DNA of 40,147 nt from Cephaloticoccus sp. (GCA_030833445.1 JAURHD010000021.1:1-40147), one strand, 5' to 3'; counted from the stretch's first letter, positions 18,411 to 27,391 are shown. The notes: generated by a model not told the origin, from the letters alone. Numbers and translations are program-made.

Positions 18411-18629
18411 ATGCTGGCTACAATCGATTCGGCTGCCCTCCAAGGCATCACGGCGGAGCCGGTGCAGATTGAGGTGAATGCCGGTGACCCACGACTGGTT
18501 CTGGTCGGTCTGCCTGATGCGGCCGTCAAGGAGTCGGAGGACCGGGTGCATTCGGCACTCAGTAACAGTGGATTTGCCATGCCCCGAACCCGGATGACAA
18601 TTAATTTGGCCCCCGCTGATATTCGCTAG
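18411..18629 (+). CDS. ComM N-terminal fragment
   Basis: 72 codons from ATG 18411 covering the first part of the Lon/S5-like domain (SAALQGITAEPVQIEVNAGD and LVLVGLPDAAVKESEDRV). It ends at TAG. It starts 19 bp after the HD-domain gene. Confidence 0.6.
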   Translation: MLATIDSAALQGITAEPVQIEVNAGDPRLVLVGLPDAAVKESEDRVHSALSNSGFAMPRTRMTINLAPADIR

Positions 18630-18665
18630 GAAGGCCCACTCTACGATCTGCCCATCGCGCTCGGC

Positions 18666-19937
18666 GTGCTCATGGCCACGGAACAACTAAAGCCATTGCG
18701 TCGACCCGCTGACTATTTGATTGCAGGTGAATTGGGCCTATCTGGTATGACCCGACCAGTCAAAGGTGCCCTGGCGATGGGACGACTCGCCAAAAAACTC
18801 GGGAAAGTCGGATTGCTATTGCCGCCACGTTCCGCCGGTGAGGCCGCCTTGGTCGAAGGGCTTGTGGTGCATGCCGTCGAATCCCTCGATGCCGCCCATC
18901 GATTTCTAAATGGGGAAATCCAACTACCAGCGGTTAAACCGGATACTTCCTCGACCGAGGAAACCGATATTTCGGTCGGTGACTTTTCTGAAATCAAGGG
19001 TCAGCACGCCTTGCGACGCGCGGTGGAGGTCGCCGTTGCCGGCAACCACAAACTGCTGATGATCGGTCCTCCCGGCGCCGGTAAATCGATGATCGCCAAA
19101 CGAATTCCCTCGATCATGCCGGCCCCTGAAACCGAGGAGCAATTGGAGATCCTCAGTATCCACTCTGCCGCTGGACGCACCATCCGGGGCGAACGTGCCT
19201 GGGGCGTGCGGCCCTTCCGCAGTCCCCATCACACCATATCCGATGTCGGCTTGTTGGGAGGCGGAACCATTCCAGGTCCGGGAGAAATTTCACTCGCCCA
19301 CAACGGCGTTCTCTTTCTCGACGAATTACCCGAATTCAAGCGATCTGCTTTGGAAGTGCTTCGCCAACCCCTCGAGGATGGTGAGGTCTCGATCTCCCGC
19401 AGTGCCGGGAAAATCACCCTCCCCTGCGCCTTCATGTTGGTCGCGGCAATGAACCCATGCCCGTGTGGCTATTTGGGTGACAGTAAACACGAATGCCGTT
19501 GTTCCCCAACTCAGATCCAGCGCTATCGTTCCCGGGTCAGCGGTCCCCTGCTGGATCGCATCGATCTTCATATCGACGCGCCGGCCCTTTCCATTGCGGA
19601 ACTCCGTTCGGCCAAGCCCGGTGAATCCTCGGCCCTGCTGAGATCGCGAATTGATGCAGCCAAGGCCCGCCAATTGTCCCGCTTTGCCAGTGCCACCATC
19701 ACTTCCAATGCGCGGATGACCCACGCGCATATCCGGCAGCACTGCCAGCTCGATTCCACCCAAGGCGATTTGCTGCAACAGGCCATGGAGCAATTGTCCC
19801 TCTCGGCCCGGGCCTACGATCGCATATTGAAGGTGTCCCGCACCATTGCCGACCTGGCCGGTTCGGAACGGATCGAGTCCCCTCACCTGCTCGAAGCGAT
19901 TCAATACCGCAGTCTCGATCGCAAGTTGTTCTATTAA
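18666..19937 (+). CDS. ComM C-terminal fragment with AAA+ core
   Basis: 423 codons if started at the internal ATG 18666. It holds the Walker A motif [10 protein letters not shown], the [19 protein letters not shown] segment, Walker [12 protein letters not shown], a cysteine cluster ([18 protein letters not shown]) and the Mg-chelatase-like C-terminal helices ending in [13 protein letters not shown]. All catalytic parts are present, so this piece might be stable, but it lacks the end of the N-terminal domain. Confidence 0.72.
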   Translation: MLMATEQLKPLRRPADYLIAGELGLSGMTRPVKGALAMGRLAKKLGKVGLLLPPRSAGEAALVEGLVVHAVESLDAAHRFLNGEIQLPAVKPDTSSTEETDISVGDFSEIKGQHALRRAVEVAVAGNHKLLMIGPPGAGKSMIAKRIPSIMPAPETEEQLEILSIHSAAGRTIRGERAWGVRPFRSPHHTISDVGLLGGGTIPGPGEISLAHNGVLFLDELPEFKRSALEVLRQPLEDGEVSISRSAGKITLPCAFMLVAAMNPCPCGYLGDSKHECRCSPTQIQRYRSRVSGPLLDRIDLHIDAPALSIAELRSAKPGESSALLRSRIDAAKARQLSRFASATITSNARMTHAHIRQHCQLDSTQGDLLQQAMEQLSLSARAYDRILKVSRTIADLAGSERIESPHLLEAIQYRSLDRKLFY

Positions 19938-20012
19938 GCGGTTAGGCGCGCTTCTGAAATCCCGCGCTTGACGAGCGCGCGCAAACTTCAACTGTCTTCC
20001 CTCCCTAGCTTT

Positions 20013-20084
20013 GCCCTCATCGTCTAGCGGTTAGGACAGGTCCCTCTCACGGACCAGACCGGGGTTCGATTCCCCGTGAGGGTA
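20013..20084 (+). tRNA. tRNA-Glu (anticodon CTC)
   Basis: A complete cloverleaf: acceptor GCCCTCA (20013-20019) with TGAGGGT (20077-20083), anticodon stem GGTCC/GGACC (20039-20043, 20051-20055) with loop CTCTCAC giving anticodon CTC, and T arm CGGGG/CCCCG with TTCGATT. The D arm (GTCTAGCGGTTAGGAC) is typical of tRNA-Glu. The first acceptor pair is G:U rather than G:C. The CCA end is not encoded. It reads GAG codons. Confidence 0.95.
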
Positions 20085-20110
20085 GCTGGATCCGCAGGAG
20101 GAAACCGGAC

Positions 20111-20140
20111 ACAAAAAAGCCCGCCGAGGTAGCGGGCTTT
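20111..20140 (-). terminator. Terminator of ndk
   Basis: On the minus strand AAAGCCCGC pairs with GCGGGCTTT (20140-20116) around a 7-nt loop, followed by further T residues (TTTGT). It begins 24 nt after the ndk stop. The reverse orientation also has a short T tract, so it may stop transcription from the tRNA gene as well. Confidence 0.8.
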
Positions 20141-20164
20141 GATCAGTTCGGCAATGACCGAAGC

Positions 20165-20581
20165 TTAGGCAAAGAGCTCTTCAGCTTTGAAAAAACGTGC
20201 CAATTCAATCTTGGCGTTCTCGTCACTGTCCGAGGCATGAACGACGTTTTTCATCATTTCGGTGCCGAAGTCACCGCGGATCGTGCCCTTGGCGGCCTTG
20301 CGGGAATCGGTCGGCCCCAGCAGATCGCGGACTTGCTGCACGATGTTATCGCCTTGGAGGGCCATCATGATCACGGGACGTGAGCTCATGAACTCCTCAA
20401 TTTCCGGATAAAACGGCTTGTCGGCGACGTGAGCATAATGCTCGCGCAGCAAAGCGAAGGTGAGGCGGGTCATTTTGCATCCGATCACGGAAAAGCCGGC
20501 GCTTTCGAATCGGCTAAGCACGTTGCCAACGTGCTTTTGCTCCATGCAATCGGGTTTAAAGATTACGAACGTTTTCTGCAT
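20165..20581 (-). CDS. ndk: Nucleoside diphosphate kinase
   Basis: Transfers the gamma-phosphate between nucleoside tri- and diphosphates through a phosphohistidine, balancing NTP and dNTP pools. The 138-residue protein has the normal length, the N-terminal FVIFKPD (5-11) and the active-site NVVHASDS with His-115, plus the nucleotide-binding KGTIRGDFG (98-106). It has its own terminator and a plausible promoter just upstream, so it is probably a single transcription unit. Confidence 0.96.
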   Translation of the reverse strand: MQKTFVIFKPDCMEQKHVGNVLSRFESAGFSVIGCKMTRLTFALLREHYAHVADKPFYPEIEEFMSSRPVIMMALQGDNIVQQVRDLLGPTDSRKAAKGTIRGDFGTEMMKNVVHASDSDENAKIELARFFKAEELFA

Positions 20582-20632
20582 AAAGTGTTCACCCTAGGGT
20601 TCAGAGGCACTTTGGAAAGCCTATTTCTTTAG

Positions 20633-20660
20633 CCTATAGGTCCCCACTTATGGGACTCAA
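20633..20660 (-). promoter_or_regulatory. Possible sigma-70 promoter for ndk
   Basis: On the minus strand TTGAGT (20660-20655) and TATAGG (20638-20633) are separated by 16 bp and lie about 52 bp upstream of the ndk ATG. Each hexamer matches the consensus at four of six positions. The -35 overlaps the stop codon of the upstream gene. Confidence 0.35.
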
Positions 20661-21565
20661 CGAGTCAATAAATGACGAAAGGTCTGATCCAAGTCCGCAT
20701 GCCTAAATTGATAACCCAACTCCGTCAATTTGGCCGGCATCACCCGACTGCTGGCGAGGACCGTCTCGTTGGCCATCTGTCCGAATATCAGCCGCAATAT
20801 AGCTGCCGGCACCGGAAAGAAATAGGGACGGTGCAACACCTGCGCCAGAAGTCTGGTAAATTCTGCATTTCTCACCGGATTTGGGGCGACCACGTTGATC
20901 GGTCCACGCACCCGTTTTTCCGTAAGCGCCATTTGCACAATCGCCAGCAAATCATCCAATGCGACCCAGCTCATCCATTGACGTCCGTCACCGAGTCGCC
21001 CACCCAGACCAAGTTTGAACACCGGGAGAATTTTACTTAGCACGCCACCGGTCGGGCTCAGCACCAGTCCAAATCGCAAGGCCACGGTTCTCAATCCCAT
21101 GGTTTCAGCCTCGAATAGCTTCCCTTCCCAATCGCGACATACTTCCGAGAGAAAACCGGTCCCACTGCTGCTTTCTTCGGTCAAGATTTCATCTCCTCTT
21201 TCGCCATACACTCCGGTCGCCGCAGCACTGATAACAACCTCCGGCTTGTGTTCCAATTCGCTCATTGCCCGCAGTAAGGTGCGAGCCGATTCAATTCGAC
21301 TATCCCGGATCAAGGCGCGGCGCTGCTGGGTCCAACGCCCCCCGGCTACATTGGCCCCGGCCAAATGAATGACAGCAGTGATGCCCTTGAGTTGGGCCGC
21401 ATCTAATTTTCCAGCCGCGGGATCCCATTCAATTTCATTGGCGTTTTGCACCGGTCGTCGGACGAGGGTGTGCACCTCATGACCCATTGCACGCAAAGAT
21501 GGCACCAACGCACCTCCAAGCATTCCGGATGCGCCGGATACAAGGATTCGGTGTTTAGGCGTCAC
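20657..21565 (-). CDS. SDR39U1-type NAD(P)-dependent epimerase (TIGR01777 family)
   Basis: An extended short-chain dehydrogenase of 302 residues. The N-terminal Rossmann motif GASGMLGGAL is followed by VIHLAGANVAGGRWTQQRR, which is typical of the YfcH/SDR39U1 family, then SAAATGVYGERGDEILTE and a C-terminal domain. Physiological substrates of this family are poorly known. The GTG start at 21565 overlaps the photolyase end by 11 bp and has GAGGAG 12 nt upstream, indicating translational coupling; the frame stays open further upstream inside the photolyase gene, but the N-terminal extension there is not family-like. Confidence 0.88.
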   Translation of the reverse strand: MTPKHRILVSGASGMLGGALVPSLRAMGHEVHTLVRRPVQNANEIEWDPAAGKLDAAQLKGITAVIHLAGANVAGGRWTQQRRALIRDSRIESARTLLRAMSELEHKPEVVISAAATGVYGERGDEILTEESSSGTGFLSEVCRDWEGKLFEAETMGLRTVALRFGLVLSPTGGVLSKILPVFKLGLGGRLGDGRQWMSWVALDDLLAIVQMALTEKRVRGPINVVAPNPVRNAEFTRLLAQVLHRPYFFPVPAAILRLIFGQMANETVLASSRVMPAKLTELGYQFRHADLDQTFRHLLTR

Positions 21566-23027
21566 GTTCAATCGCTGCTCCTCGTAATTGTTTGAATGCG
21601 GCCAAGGCTTCAGCTCGGGCTGCCGCATGATCCACCATCGGCTGTGGATAGTTGTCTCCTAATCGGACACCGGCTGTGTCTAAGACTTCATTTGGCGCGT
21701 TCCAAGGTTGGTGAATCCACTTGGCTGGCATTCGACTCAGTTCTGGCACCCAGTGCCGCACATAATCACCATTGGCATCGAAGCGTTCACCTTGGGTAAC
21801 CGGGGCAAAAATTCTGAAATACGGCGCGGCATCGGCTCCGCAACCAGCCGACCACTGCCAGCCCAGGGTGTTGTTGGCCAGATCGGCATCCACCAAGGTA
21901 TCCCAAAACCAATCCGCACCCTGCTGCCACGGCAGGCGGAGATGTTTCACCAGAAACGACGCCACAATCATACGCACGCGGTTGTGCATCCACCCGGTTT
22001 GCCAAAGCTGCCGCATCCCAGCATCCACGATCGGATAGCCCGTGCGACCACGTTGCCAGGATTGTAGTTTCTCCCCTTTCGGATCTTTGGCCCACGGGAA
22101 TTTCGCAAAGTCGCTTCGCAGTGGTTCCTCGGGAGTATGGGGAAAATAATAAAGCAGATGATGCGCAAATTCGCGCCACCCCACTTCACTCAAAAATACC
22201 TTGGCTCCGGCACTGGCCGGGAACACGCCGCTGGACTTGGACTTTTCGCGCAAGGCCTGCCAGATTTGACGCGGTCCAATTTCCCCAAAATGCAACCAAG
22301 GGGATAAGCGCGAAGTGCCGTCGTATTCCGGGATATTCCGTTCCTTGTCATAACTATCCACTGAGTCACTGAGAAATTTCCGCATGCGCGCTTGCGCTCC
22401 GGCCTCCCCGGGTTGCCAGTGGGTCGCGAAGTCATCCGCCCAATTCAAGCGCGGCAATAAGCCAAGCTCGTCAATTTTCAGAGAGGCCGGCCAAGTCTTT
22501 GGTGCACATATATTGGCTGCCGTAATTTTCGTCGCTGGTTCAACTGGCAGGGTCAGGCAATGACGCCAATACGGCGTGAAGACTTGGAATGGTCCACCTG
22601 ACTTATTCTTTATCGTTTGGGGCTCGAACAGCAGGGCGCTGTTAAAACTGCGAACATCACATCCAGATTCACTCAAGGTGCGTTTCAACGCTCGATCCCG
22701 GGTAATGCTGGCTGGTTCATAGCATCGATTCCAAAATACAGCCTCCGCCTTCAAATCGTGTTGCAGTTGATCCAACACAGGAGCCGCATCTCCGGATTTG
22801 ATCACCAGACGTGATCCTCTTTCCCTCAACGATTCATCCAACTTGACCAAGGAGTGATGCAACCACCACCGCGAAGCTGCCCCGGCCGACCACGGACCTC
22901 CGGCGGACTCATCGTGGATATAAACCGGGATCACCGGGCCGCCCCACTCATTCGCTGCCAACAACGCGGGATTGTCCTGCAAGCGCAGGTCACGGCGAAA
23001 CCACAGAATTACCGGTGCGGCTGGCAT
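21555..23027 (-). CDS. phrB: Deoxyribodipyrimidine photolyase (cryptochrome/photolyase family)
   Basis: A flavoprotein that uses blue light to repair pyrimidine dimers. The 490 residues show the N-terminal antenna domain (ILWFRRDLRLQDNPAL, 7-22) and the FAD-binding helical domain with WREFAHHLLYYFPH, WQRGRTGYPIVDAGMRQL, GWMHNRVRMIVASFL and TLGWQWSAGCGADAAPYFRIF. These suit a class I CPD photolyase. ATG 23027 lies 4 bp after the glgA stop, so glgA, this gene and the epimerase look like one operon; the longer frame upstream lies inside glgA. A cryptochrome role cannot be excluded by motifs alone. Confidence 0.94.
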   Translation of the reverse strand: MPAAPVILWFRRDLRLQDNPALLAANEWGGPVIPVYIHDESAGGPWSAGAASRWWLHHSLVKLDESLRERGSRLVIKSGDAAPVLDQLQHDLKAEAVFWNRCYEPASITRDRALKRTLSESGCDVRSFNSALLFEPQTIKNKSGGPFQVFTPYWRHCLTLPVEPATKITAANICAPKTWPASLKIDELGLLPRLNWADDFATHWQPGEAGAQARMRKFLSDSVDSYDKERNIPEYDGTSRLSPWLHFGEIGPRQIWQALREKSKSSGVFPASAGAKVFLSEVGWREFAHHLLYYFPHTPEEPLRSDFAKFPWAKDPKGEKLQSWQRGRTGYPIVDAGMRQLWQTGWMHNRVRMIVASFLVKHLRLPWQQGADWFWDTLVDADLANNTLGWQWSAGCGADAAPYFRIFAPVTQGERFDANGDYVRHWVPELSRMPAKWIHQPWNAPNEVLDTAGVRLGDNYPQPMVDHAAARAEALAAFKQLRGAAIERDA

Positions 23028-23031
23028 CTGC

Positions 23032-24474
23032 TTAGAGTGAATCCTGATACAGTTGCTCGTAAGCCGCCGCGGCCGTGGTCCAACTGAAATTCTTTTCCAT
23101 CCCGCGTTTCTGCACTGCCGAATAGCGCTTGGCATCCGCATGCAGCACGAGCGCTCGTTGCAAGGCTTCGCCCAATCCCTCGGCCGTAGCCGGGAAAGTC
23201 AGACCGGTGCCGCGTAGTGCATCGCGATCCGCATCGTTCACCGTATCCACCAATCCTCCAACTTCGCTGGTCAGTGGTATGGTGCCATAGGCCTGCGAAT
23301 ACATCTGATTCAGCCCGCAGGGTTCAAACAGTGAAGGCATGATAAAGAAATCCGCGCCCGCCTCAATCAGATGACTGGCGCTTTCATCCAGTTTTAGACT
23401 GATGGCGATTCGATCCGGCGCGCGGGCGGCTAGTTCCTTCAACGCCACTTCATAACGTTGCTCTCCCGTGCCGAGAACGATCAACCGGCACTCGTGCTTG
23501 AGGAAAAAGTCCTCGTTGGCCAGCAACAGGTCGATGCCCTTTTGTTCCGCCAATCGGCAGACCATGCCAAACACCGGCCCCTTGAATTTCGGATCAAGTC
23601 CCTGTGCTTTCAACAGGGCACTCCGGCACACTGCCTTGCCTTTCATATCTCCCGCCGAATAGCGCGCGGGTAGCAATGGATCAATCGAGGGATTCCAAAC
23701 TGCGTCATCAATGCCATTGAGCAGACCAACGATATCGTCCGTGCGGGTTTGCACCACACCATCCAGGCCGCAGCCGAATTCAGCCGTTTGGATTTCCTCG
23801 GCATAACGTGGACTGACCGTGGTCATGCGATCGGCAAATAAAATGCCCCCCTTCATCAGGTTGATCTGGTTGTAATACTCCAGGCCATCGATGTTGTTCA
23901 GCTCCTCGGGCAGGTTGGTGCGTTGAAACGCCCGCGCCGGGAACAGACCTTGAAAGGCGATATTGTGAATGGTGAAGACCGTCTTGATGGCCAGGGACTG
24001 GCCATGGCGGCGCTCAGCCATCCGCAGAAGCAACGGCACCAATGCCGCCTGCCAGTCATGGGCATGCACCACATCCGCCTGAATCTCGGTCAGCCGCAGG
24101 GTGTCCACCACCCCTTTGGCAAAAAAGATAAACCGGTCGGCATTATCCTCATAATCCCTTTCCCCATTTCCATAAGGGTGGCTGCGGTCGAAAAACTCAT
24201 CGCGGCAAATCAAATAGACCTTCAGATTAGGTCGTGGAGCGAACATCCGCACGTGGCCGGACATGAATTCATCACCCATTTCGATCTTGAGTCGCAGGAT
24301 ACGTTCGGACTCAACCGCATCAGCATGTTCTCGGGCAATCCGGTAACCAGGAATGAATACCGCCACCTCATGATCAGCGTTGGCCAGCGCCGTCGCCAGC
24401 GCGGCCACGGCATCCGCCAAGCCACCCGTTTTCACGTAAGGGAACAATTCACTGGCCACATGGACGATTTTCAT
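23032..24474 (-). CDS. glgA: Glycogen synthase (ADP-glucose type)
   Basis: A GT5 glycosyltransferase that elongates alpha-1,4-glucan from ADP-glucose. The 480-residue protein has the ADP-glucose-binding KTGGLAD (15-21) at the N-terminus, VHAHDWQAALVP, the TIHNIAFQG segment and the C-terminal PSLFEPCGLNQMYSQAYGTIPL catalytic loop. Length and motifs are normal. It is the first gene of a tight minus-strand run with the photolyase and epimerase, and is divergent from rnr across 79 bp that must contain both promoters. Confidence 0.96.
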   Translation of the reverse strand: MKIVHVASELFPYVKTGGLADAVAALATALANADHEVAVFIPGYRIAREHADAVESERILRLKIEMGDEFMSGHVRMFAPRPNLKVYLICRDEFFDRSHPYGNGERDYEDNADRFIFFAKGVVDTLRLTEIQADVVHAHDWQAALVPLLLRMAERRHGQSLAIKTVFTIHNIAFQGLFPARAFQRTNLPEELNNIDGLEYYNQINLMKGGILFADRMTTVSPRYAEEIQTAEFGCGLDGVVQTRTDDIVGLLNGIDDAVWNPSIDPLLPARYSAGDMKGKAVCRSALLKAQGLDPKFKGPVFGMVCRLAEQKGIDLLLANEDFFLKHECRLIVLGTGEQRYEVALKELAARAPDRIAISLKLDESASHLIEAGADFFIMPSLFEPCGLNQMYSQAYGTIPLTSEVGGLVDTVNDADRDALRGTGLTFPATAEGLGEALQRALVLHADAKRYSAVQKRGMEKNFSWTTAAAAYEQLYQDSL

Positions 24475-24553
24475 CGCGCCAGCTCTACCAACCGAGTTTG
24501 ATCAATCCAATCCCAAAGCGTGGCCCGCGCGCCCGCCTTCTGAATATCATATT

Positions 24554-26803
24554 ATGAATCTAAGTGACCGTCTTCTCGCCATCTTGCGTGAAGCCAAGCA
24601 ACGCCCTGTTAGCGAATCCGAACTGTTCAAGCAGTTGGATCTGCGCAAACATCAAAAAAAATCTTTATCCCACGAGGTAGGCCGCCTGCTGAAATCAAAA
24701 CAGGTCGAGCGCACCCGCGGCGGGCTGTTAAAACTTCCCGGGGCAGCCAAATCAGCCAAGGAAATCACCGGGCAGATCCGTTTTCGGGCCGGTGGCACTG
24801 CCTTTGTCATCCTCGACGAAGTTCACGCCAACCAACCTGAGCAACCCGCCATTCAAATCAGCCCGGATGCCACCGGGGTGGCCCTGAATGGGGATCGCGT
24901 GGTGGTTCGCATCCTTCATGGGGTGCGCACCCGCCGTCCCGGAGAGAAAGCCGGCCGCATTGAGAAAGTCTTGGCACGCGCCAAGGACACCATCGTGGGC
25001 AATCTGCGCAAGTCCGGCCGAAACTGGATCGTGGTGCCCGATGATCCGCGTTTCGTGCACGAAGTCCTGGTCAAGAACCCGGAACATGAAAAATTGAAGC
25101 CCGTGCCATCGGGCGGCGACAAGGTCGTCGTCAAATTGAACGAATGGCGGTCCACCCGTGATCCACTGACTGGCACAATTACTGACCGGCTTGGCCGCAC
25201 CCATGAACCACGGGCCGAGATGCTGGGTATTTTTGAAAAATACGGTCTCGATCCTAAATTCCCTTCCGCCGTCGAACAAGAGGTCGCCAAGATTCCCGAC
25301 AAGGTGCAACCGCGCGAGATCGTGGGGCGTTTGGATTATCGCGAGGTGCCGACTTTTACCATCGATCCGGACGATGCCAAGGACTTCGACGATGCTCTTT
25401 CAGTTGAACAGTTGGAGCACGGCGAGGTGCGTATCGGCATACATATTGCCGATGTATCAGCCTACGTAAAACCCGGCACTGCTTTGGACCGAGAAGCTCA
25501 ACGGCGCGGCAATTCCACCTACCTCGTGGGCACCGTGATTCCGATGTTACCCGAGAAACTGTCGAATGGTTTGTGCTCGCTGGTTGAGGCCGAGATCCGA
25601 CTGACCAAAGCCGTCTTTCTAACTTTTGGTAAGAATGGCCGCATTCGCGACAAATCCTACGGCAATACCGTCATCCGCAGCAGCAAGCGACTCACCTATA
25701 AACAGGCTTATGCACTGCTCTTCACCGATGATCTGGCCAAGATCCGCGCCCTGCCCCTCCCGCCCAAGCATCAGACTGGATCCACGGGCCGGGCTTTGAG
25801 CGGTTTATCCGACAAAGAACTGCATAATCTGCAGACTTGGGTGCGGCAGCTTTGGTCTCTCGCCGCTCAACTACGCGAAGCTCGGATGGCCAAGGGCAGT
25901 CTGGATTTGGATATGCCGGAGACAAAAATCTATGTGGATGAAAAGGGCTATGCTGATCGGTTGGAGAAGCTCGAACACGACGAGAGTCACCAATTGATTG
26001 AAGAGTTCATGCTCGCGGCCAATGAAGCCGTCGCTCACATCACCCGCGTCCATCGCCTGCCATCATTATACCGGGTTCATGACGATCCCGATGAGGAAAA
26101 GTTAAACGAACTGCGTCAGTTGCTCGGGACTCACGGCATCCAAGTCGGCGATCTCTCCGTCCGCGAGGAAGTGGTCAAGTTGCTGCGCATACTACGCGAT
26201 CACCCGCAGGGCTATACGCTCCGCACCCAGTTGCTCAGGAGTCTGCGAAAGGCCTGCTACCGCGCATCACCGGATGGGCATTACGGCCTCCACAAGCGCG
26301 ACTACACCCATTTCACCTCTCCTATCCGACGGTATGCCGACTTGGTGGTGCATCGGGTGTTCGATAGCTACCTGATCAAACATGCCGGCTATCCCGCTCA
26401 TCCGGAAAAAAATGCGGGCTACAATGCCGCCCGGGTCGAAAGTCTCGGCGAGCATCTCACTTTGACCGAGGTCAACAGTCAGGAAGCCGAGCGCGATTCA
26501 GTGAAGATCAAGCTGCTTGAATTCTTTGAGCGCGAATCGGAACGCAAACCGCGCAAGCCTTTTGCCGCCGTCATAACCGATGTTCGGGCCAATGGATTTT
26601 TTATCGAACTGATCGAATCCATGACATTCGGGCTGGTGCCCAGCAGCACGCTCAAGGGCGATCACTACATGCTCAGCCCGGATGGGACCGCTTTGGTGGG
26701 ACGCAAACGCAAGCAGCGCTACGCCCTGAACGACCGGATCGAGGTGGTCGTTGAACGGGTCGATCGCTTCAAGCGATTGATCGATTTCGCGGTTCACGAG
26801 TGA
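24554..26803 (+). CDS. rnr: Ribonuclease R (RNase II family)
   Basis: A processive 3'-5' exoribonuclease that degrades structured RNA. The 749 residues show an N-terminal winged-helix region (1-60), cold-shock domains (about 70-210), the RNB catalytic domain with the metal-binding DPDDAKDFDDAL (271-282), the HFTSPIRRYADLVVHR motif, and a C-terminal S1 domain (about 665-745). The basic tail of the E. coli enzyme is absent. ATG 24554 gives a family-like N-terminus. It is divergent from glgA. Confidence 0.95.
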   Translation: MNLSDRLLAILREAKQRPVSESELFKQLDLRKHQKKSLSHEVGRLLKSKQVERTRGGLLKLPGAAKSAKEITGQIRFRAGGTAFVILDEVHANQPEQPAIQISPDATGVALNGDRVVVRILHGVRTRRPGEKAGRIEKVLARAKDTIVGNLRKSGRNWIVVPDDPRFVHEVLVKNPEHEKLKPVPSGGDKVVVKLNEWRSTRDPLTGTITDRLGRTHEPRAEMLGIFEKYGLDPKFPSAVEQEVAKIPDKVQPREIVGRLDYREVPTFTIDPDDAKDFDDALSVEQLEHGEVRIGIHIADVSAYVKPGTALDREAQRRGNSTYLVGTVIPMLPEKLSNGLCSLVEAEIRLTKAVFLTFGKNGRIRDKSYGNTVIRSSKRLTYKQAYALLFTDDLAKIRALPLPPKHQTGSTGRALSGLSDKELHNLQTWVRQLWSLAAQLREARMAKGSLDLDMPETKIYVDEKGYADRLEKLEHDESHQLIEEFMLAANEAVAHITRVHRLPSLYRVHDDPDEEKLNELRQLLGTHGIQVGDLSVREEVVKLLRILRDHPQGYTLRTQLLRSLRKACYRASPDGHYGLHKRDYTHFTSPIRRYADLVVHRVFDSYLIKHAGYPAHPEKNAGYNAARVESLGEHLTLTEVNSQEAERDSVKIKLLEFFERESERKPRKPFAAVITDVRANGFFIELIESMTFGLVPSSTLKGDHYMLSPDGTALVGRKRKQRYALNDRIEVVVERVDRFKRLIDFAVHE

Positions 26804-26863
26804 TCACGGTAAAAATCATCGTCCCGCTTTGCCATTCGTCAAATTGTTCCGCACAGTGCGGGT

Positions 26864-27391
26864 ATGGATCACTATAACTTTGCCCAGACTTTTCGCCAAC
26901 TATACGACAAGGCTGTAACGCTCTACGCCAAGGGCCAGCGCGGTGCGGAATCGTATTTCAATGCGGAGGAACTCGCATTTCTCGCCAGCAACGGGATCAC
27001 TGCCCAGTATCTCTACGATTACGCCGAGGATAAAAATAACTATGACGATCCCAGTTACGACATTGCCCTGGGCATCGAACTGATCCGGCGCGATTATTTC
27101 CTCAATGCCCAACTCGGTGTGTCCAGCGGCAAGATTGCCGATGCCGATACCTGGCCGGATAAAACTGCTGCGGTAAAAGGCATCGAGTGGTTGCCCCGCA
27201 TTCTGCCCAAGGTCCGCGCCAAACTGCGGGGTGAACTTCCCGCATCCATGATGTATTGCTGCGGAGGTGACCGCCGCTTCTTCAAGACCAACAATATTCA
27301 CCCCGTGGAGTTTTTGAACCTGGCTTGGCGGCATATTGATGATGACAACGCCATCATCGACTGGGTGGCGGCACGAGCCTCCCAAAAGTAA
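26864..27391 (+). CDS. DUF5069-like protein
   Basis: 175 residues, cytoplasmic. The C-terminal half (LPRILPKVRAKLRGELPASMMYCCGGDRRFFKTNNIHPVEF split over 128-168, ending IIDWVAAR) resembles by eye the DUF5069 pattern: KARAKL, then a Cys and an Asp-Arg-Phe-Phe stretch, and a terminal W-V helix. The N-terminal 100 residues are helical and include ELAFLASNGITAQYLYDYAED. The function of DUF5069 is unknown. It lies 60 bp after rnr in the same direction and meets polB tail to tail with an 18-bp gap. Confidence 0.7.
   Translation: MDHYNFAQTFRQLYDKAVTLYAKGQRGAESYFNAEELAFLASNGITAQYLYDYAEDKNNYDDPSYDIALGIELIRRDYFLNAQLGVSSGKIADADTWPDKTAAVKGIEWLPRILPKVRAKLRGELPASMMYCCGGDRRFFKTNNIHPVEFLNLAWRHIDDDNAIIDWVAARASQK

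Larger units (their letters stand above)
18411..19937 (+). pseudogene. comM: ComM/YifB AAA+ protein, interrupted by TAG
   Basis: The full frame would encode 508 residues, the normal ComM length. ComM is a hexameric branch-migration helicase that helps integrate incoming DNA during natural transformation. A TAG at 18627-18629 falls between NLAPADIR and [12 protein letters not shown]; in the family this is the conserved [13 protein letters not shown] segment, so an AAG lysine codon has probably become TAG. Reading frame and spacing are otherwise perfect, so a single base change separates it from an intact gene. The N-terminal S5-like domain is cut from the AAA+ core. Confidence 0.82.

Noticed and set aside
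19963-19979. CGCGCT/AGCGCG hairpin after comM
   Set aside because: The stem is short and no T tract follows, so I cannot call it a terminator.
20044-20050. tRNA-Glu as an amber suppressor for the two TAG codons
   Set aside because: The anticodon is CTC, which reads GAG; it would need a mutation to CTA.
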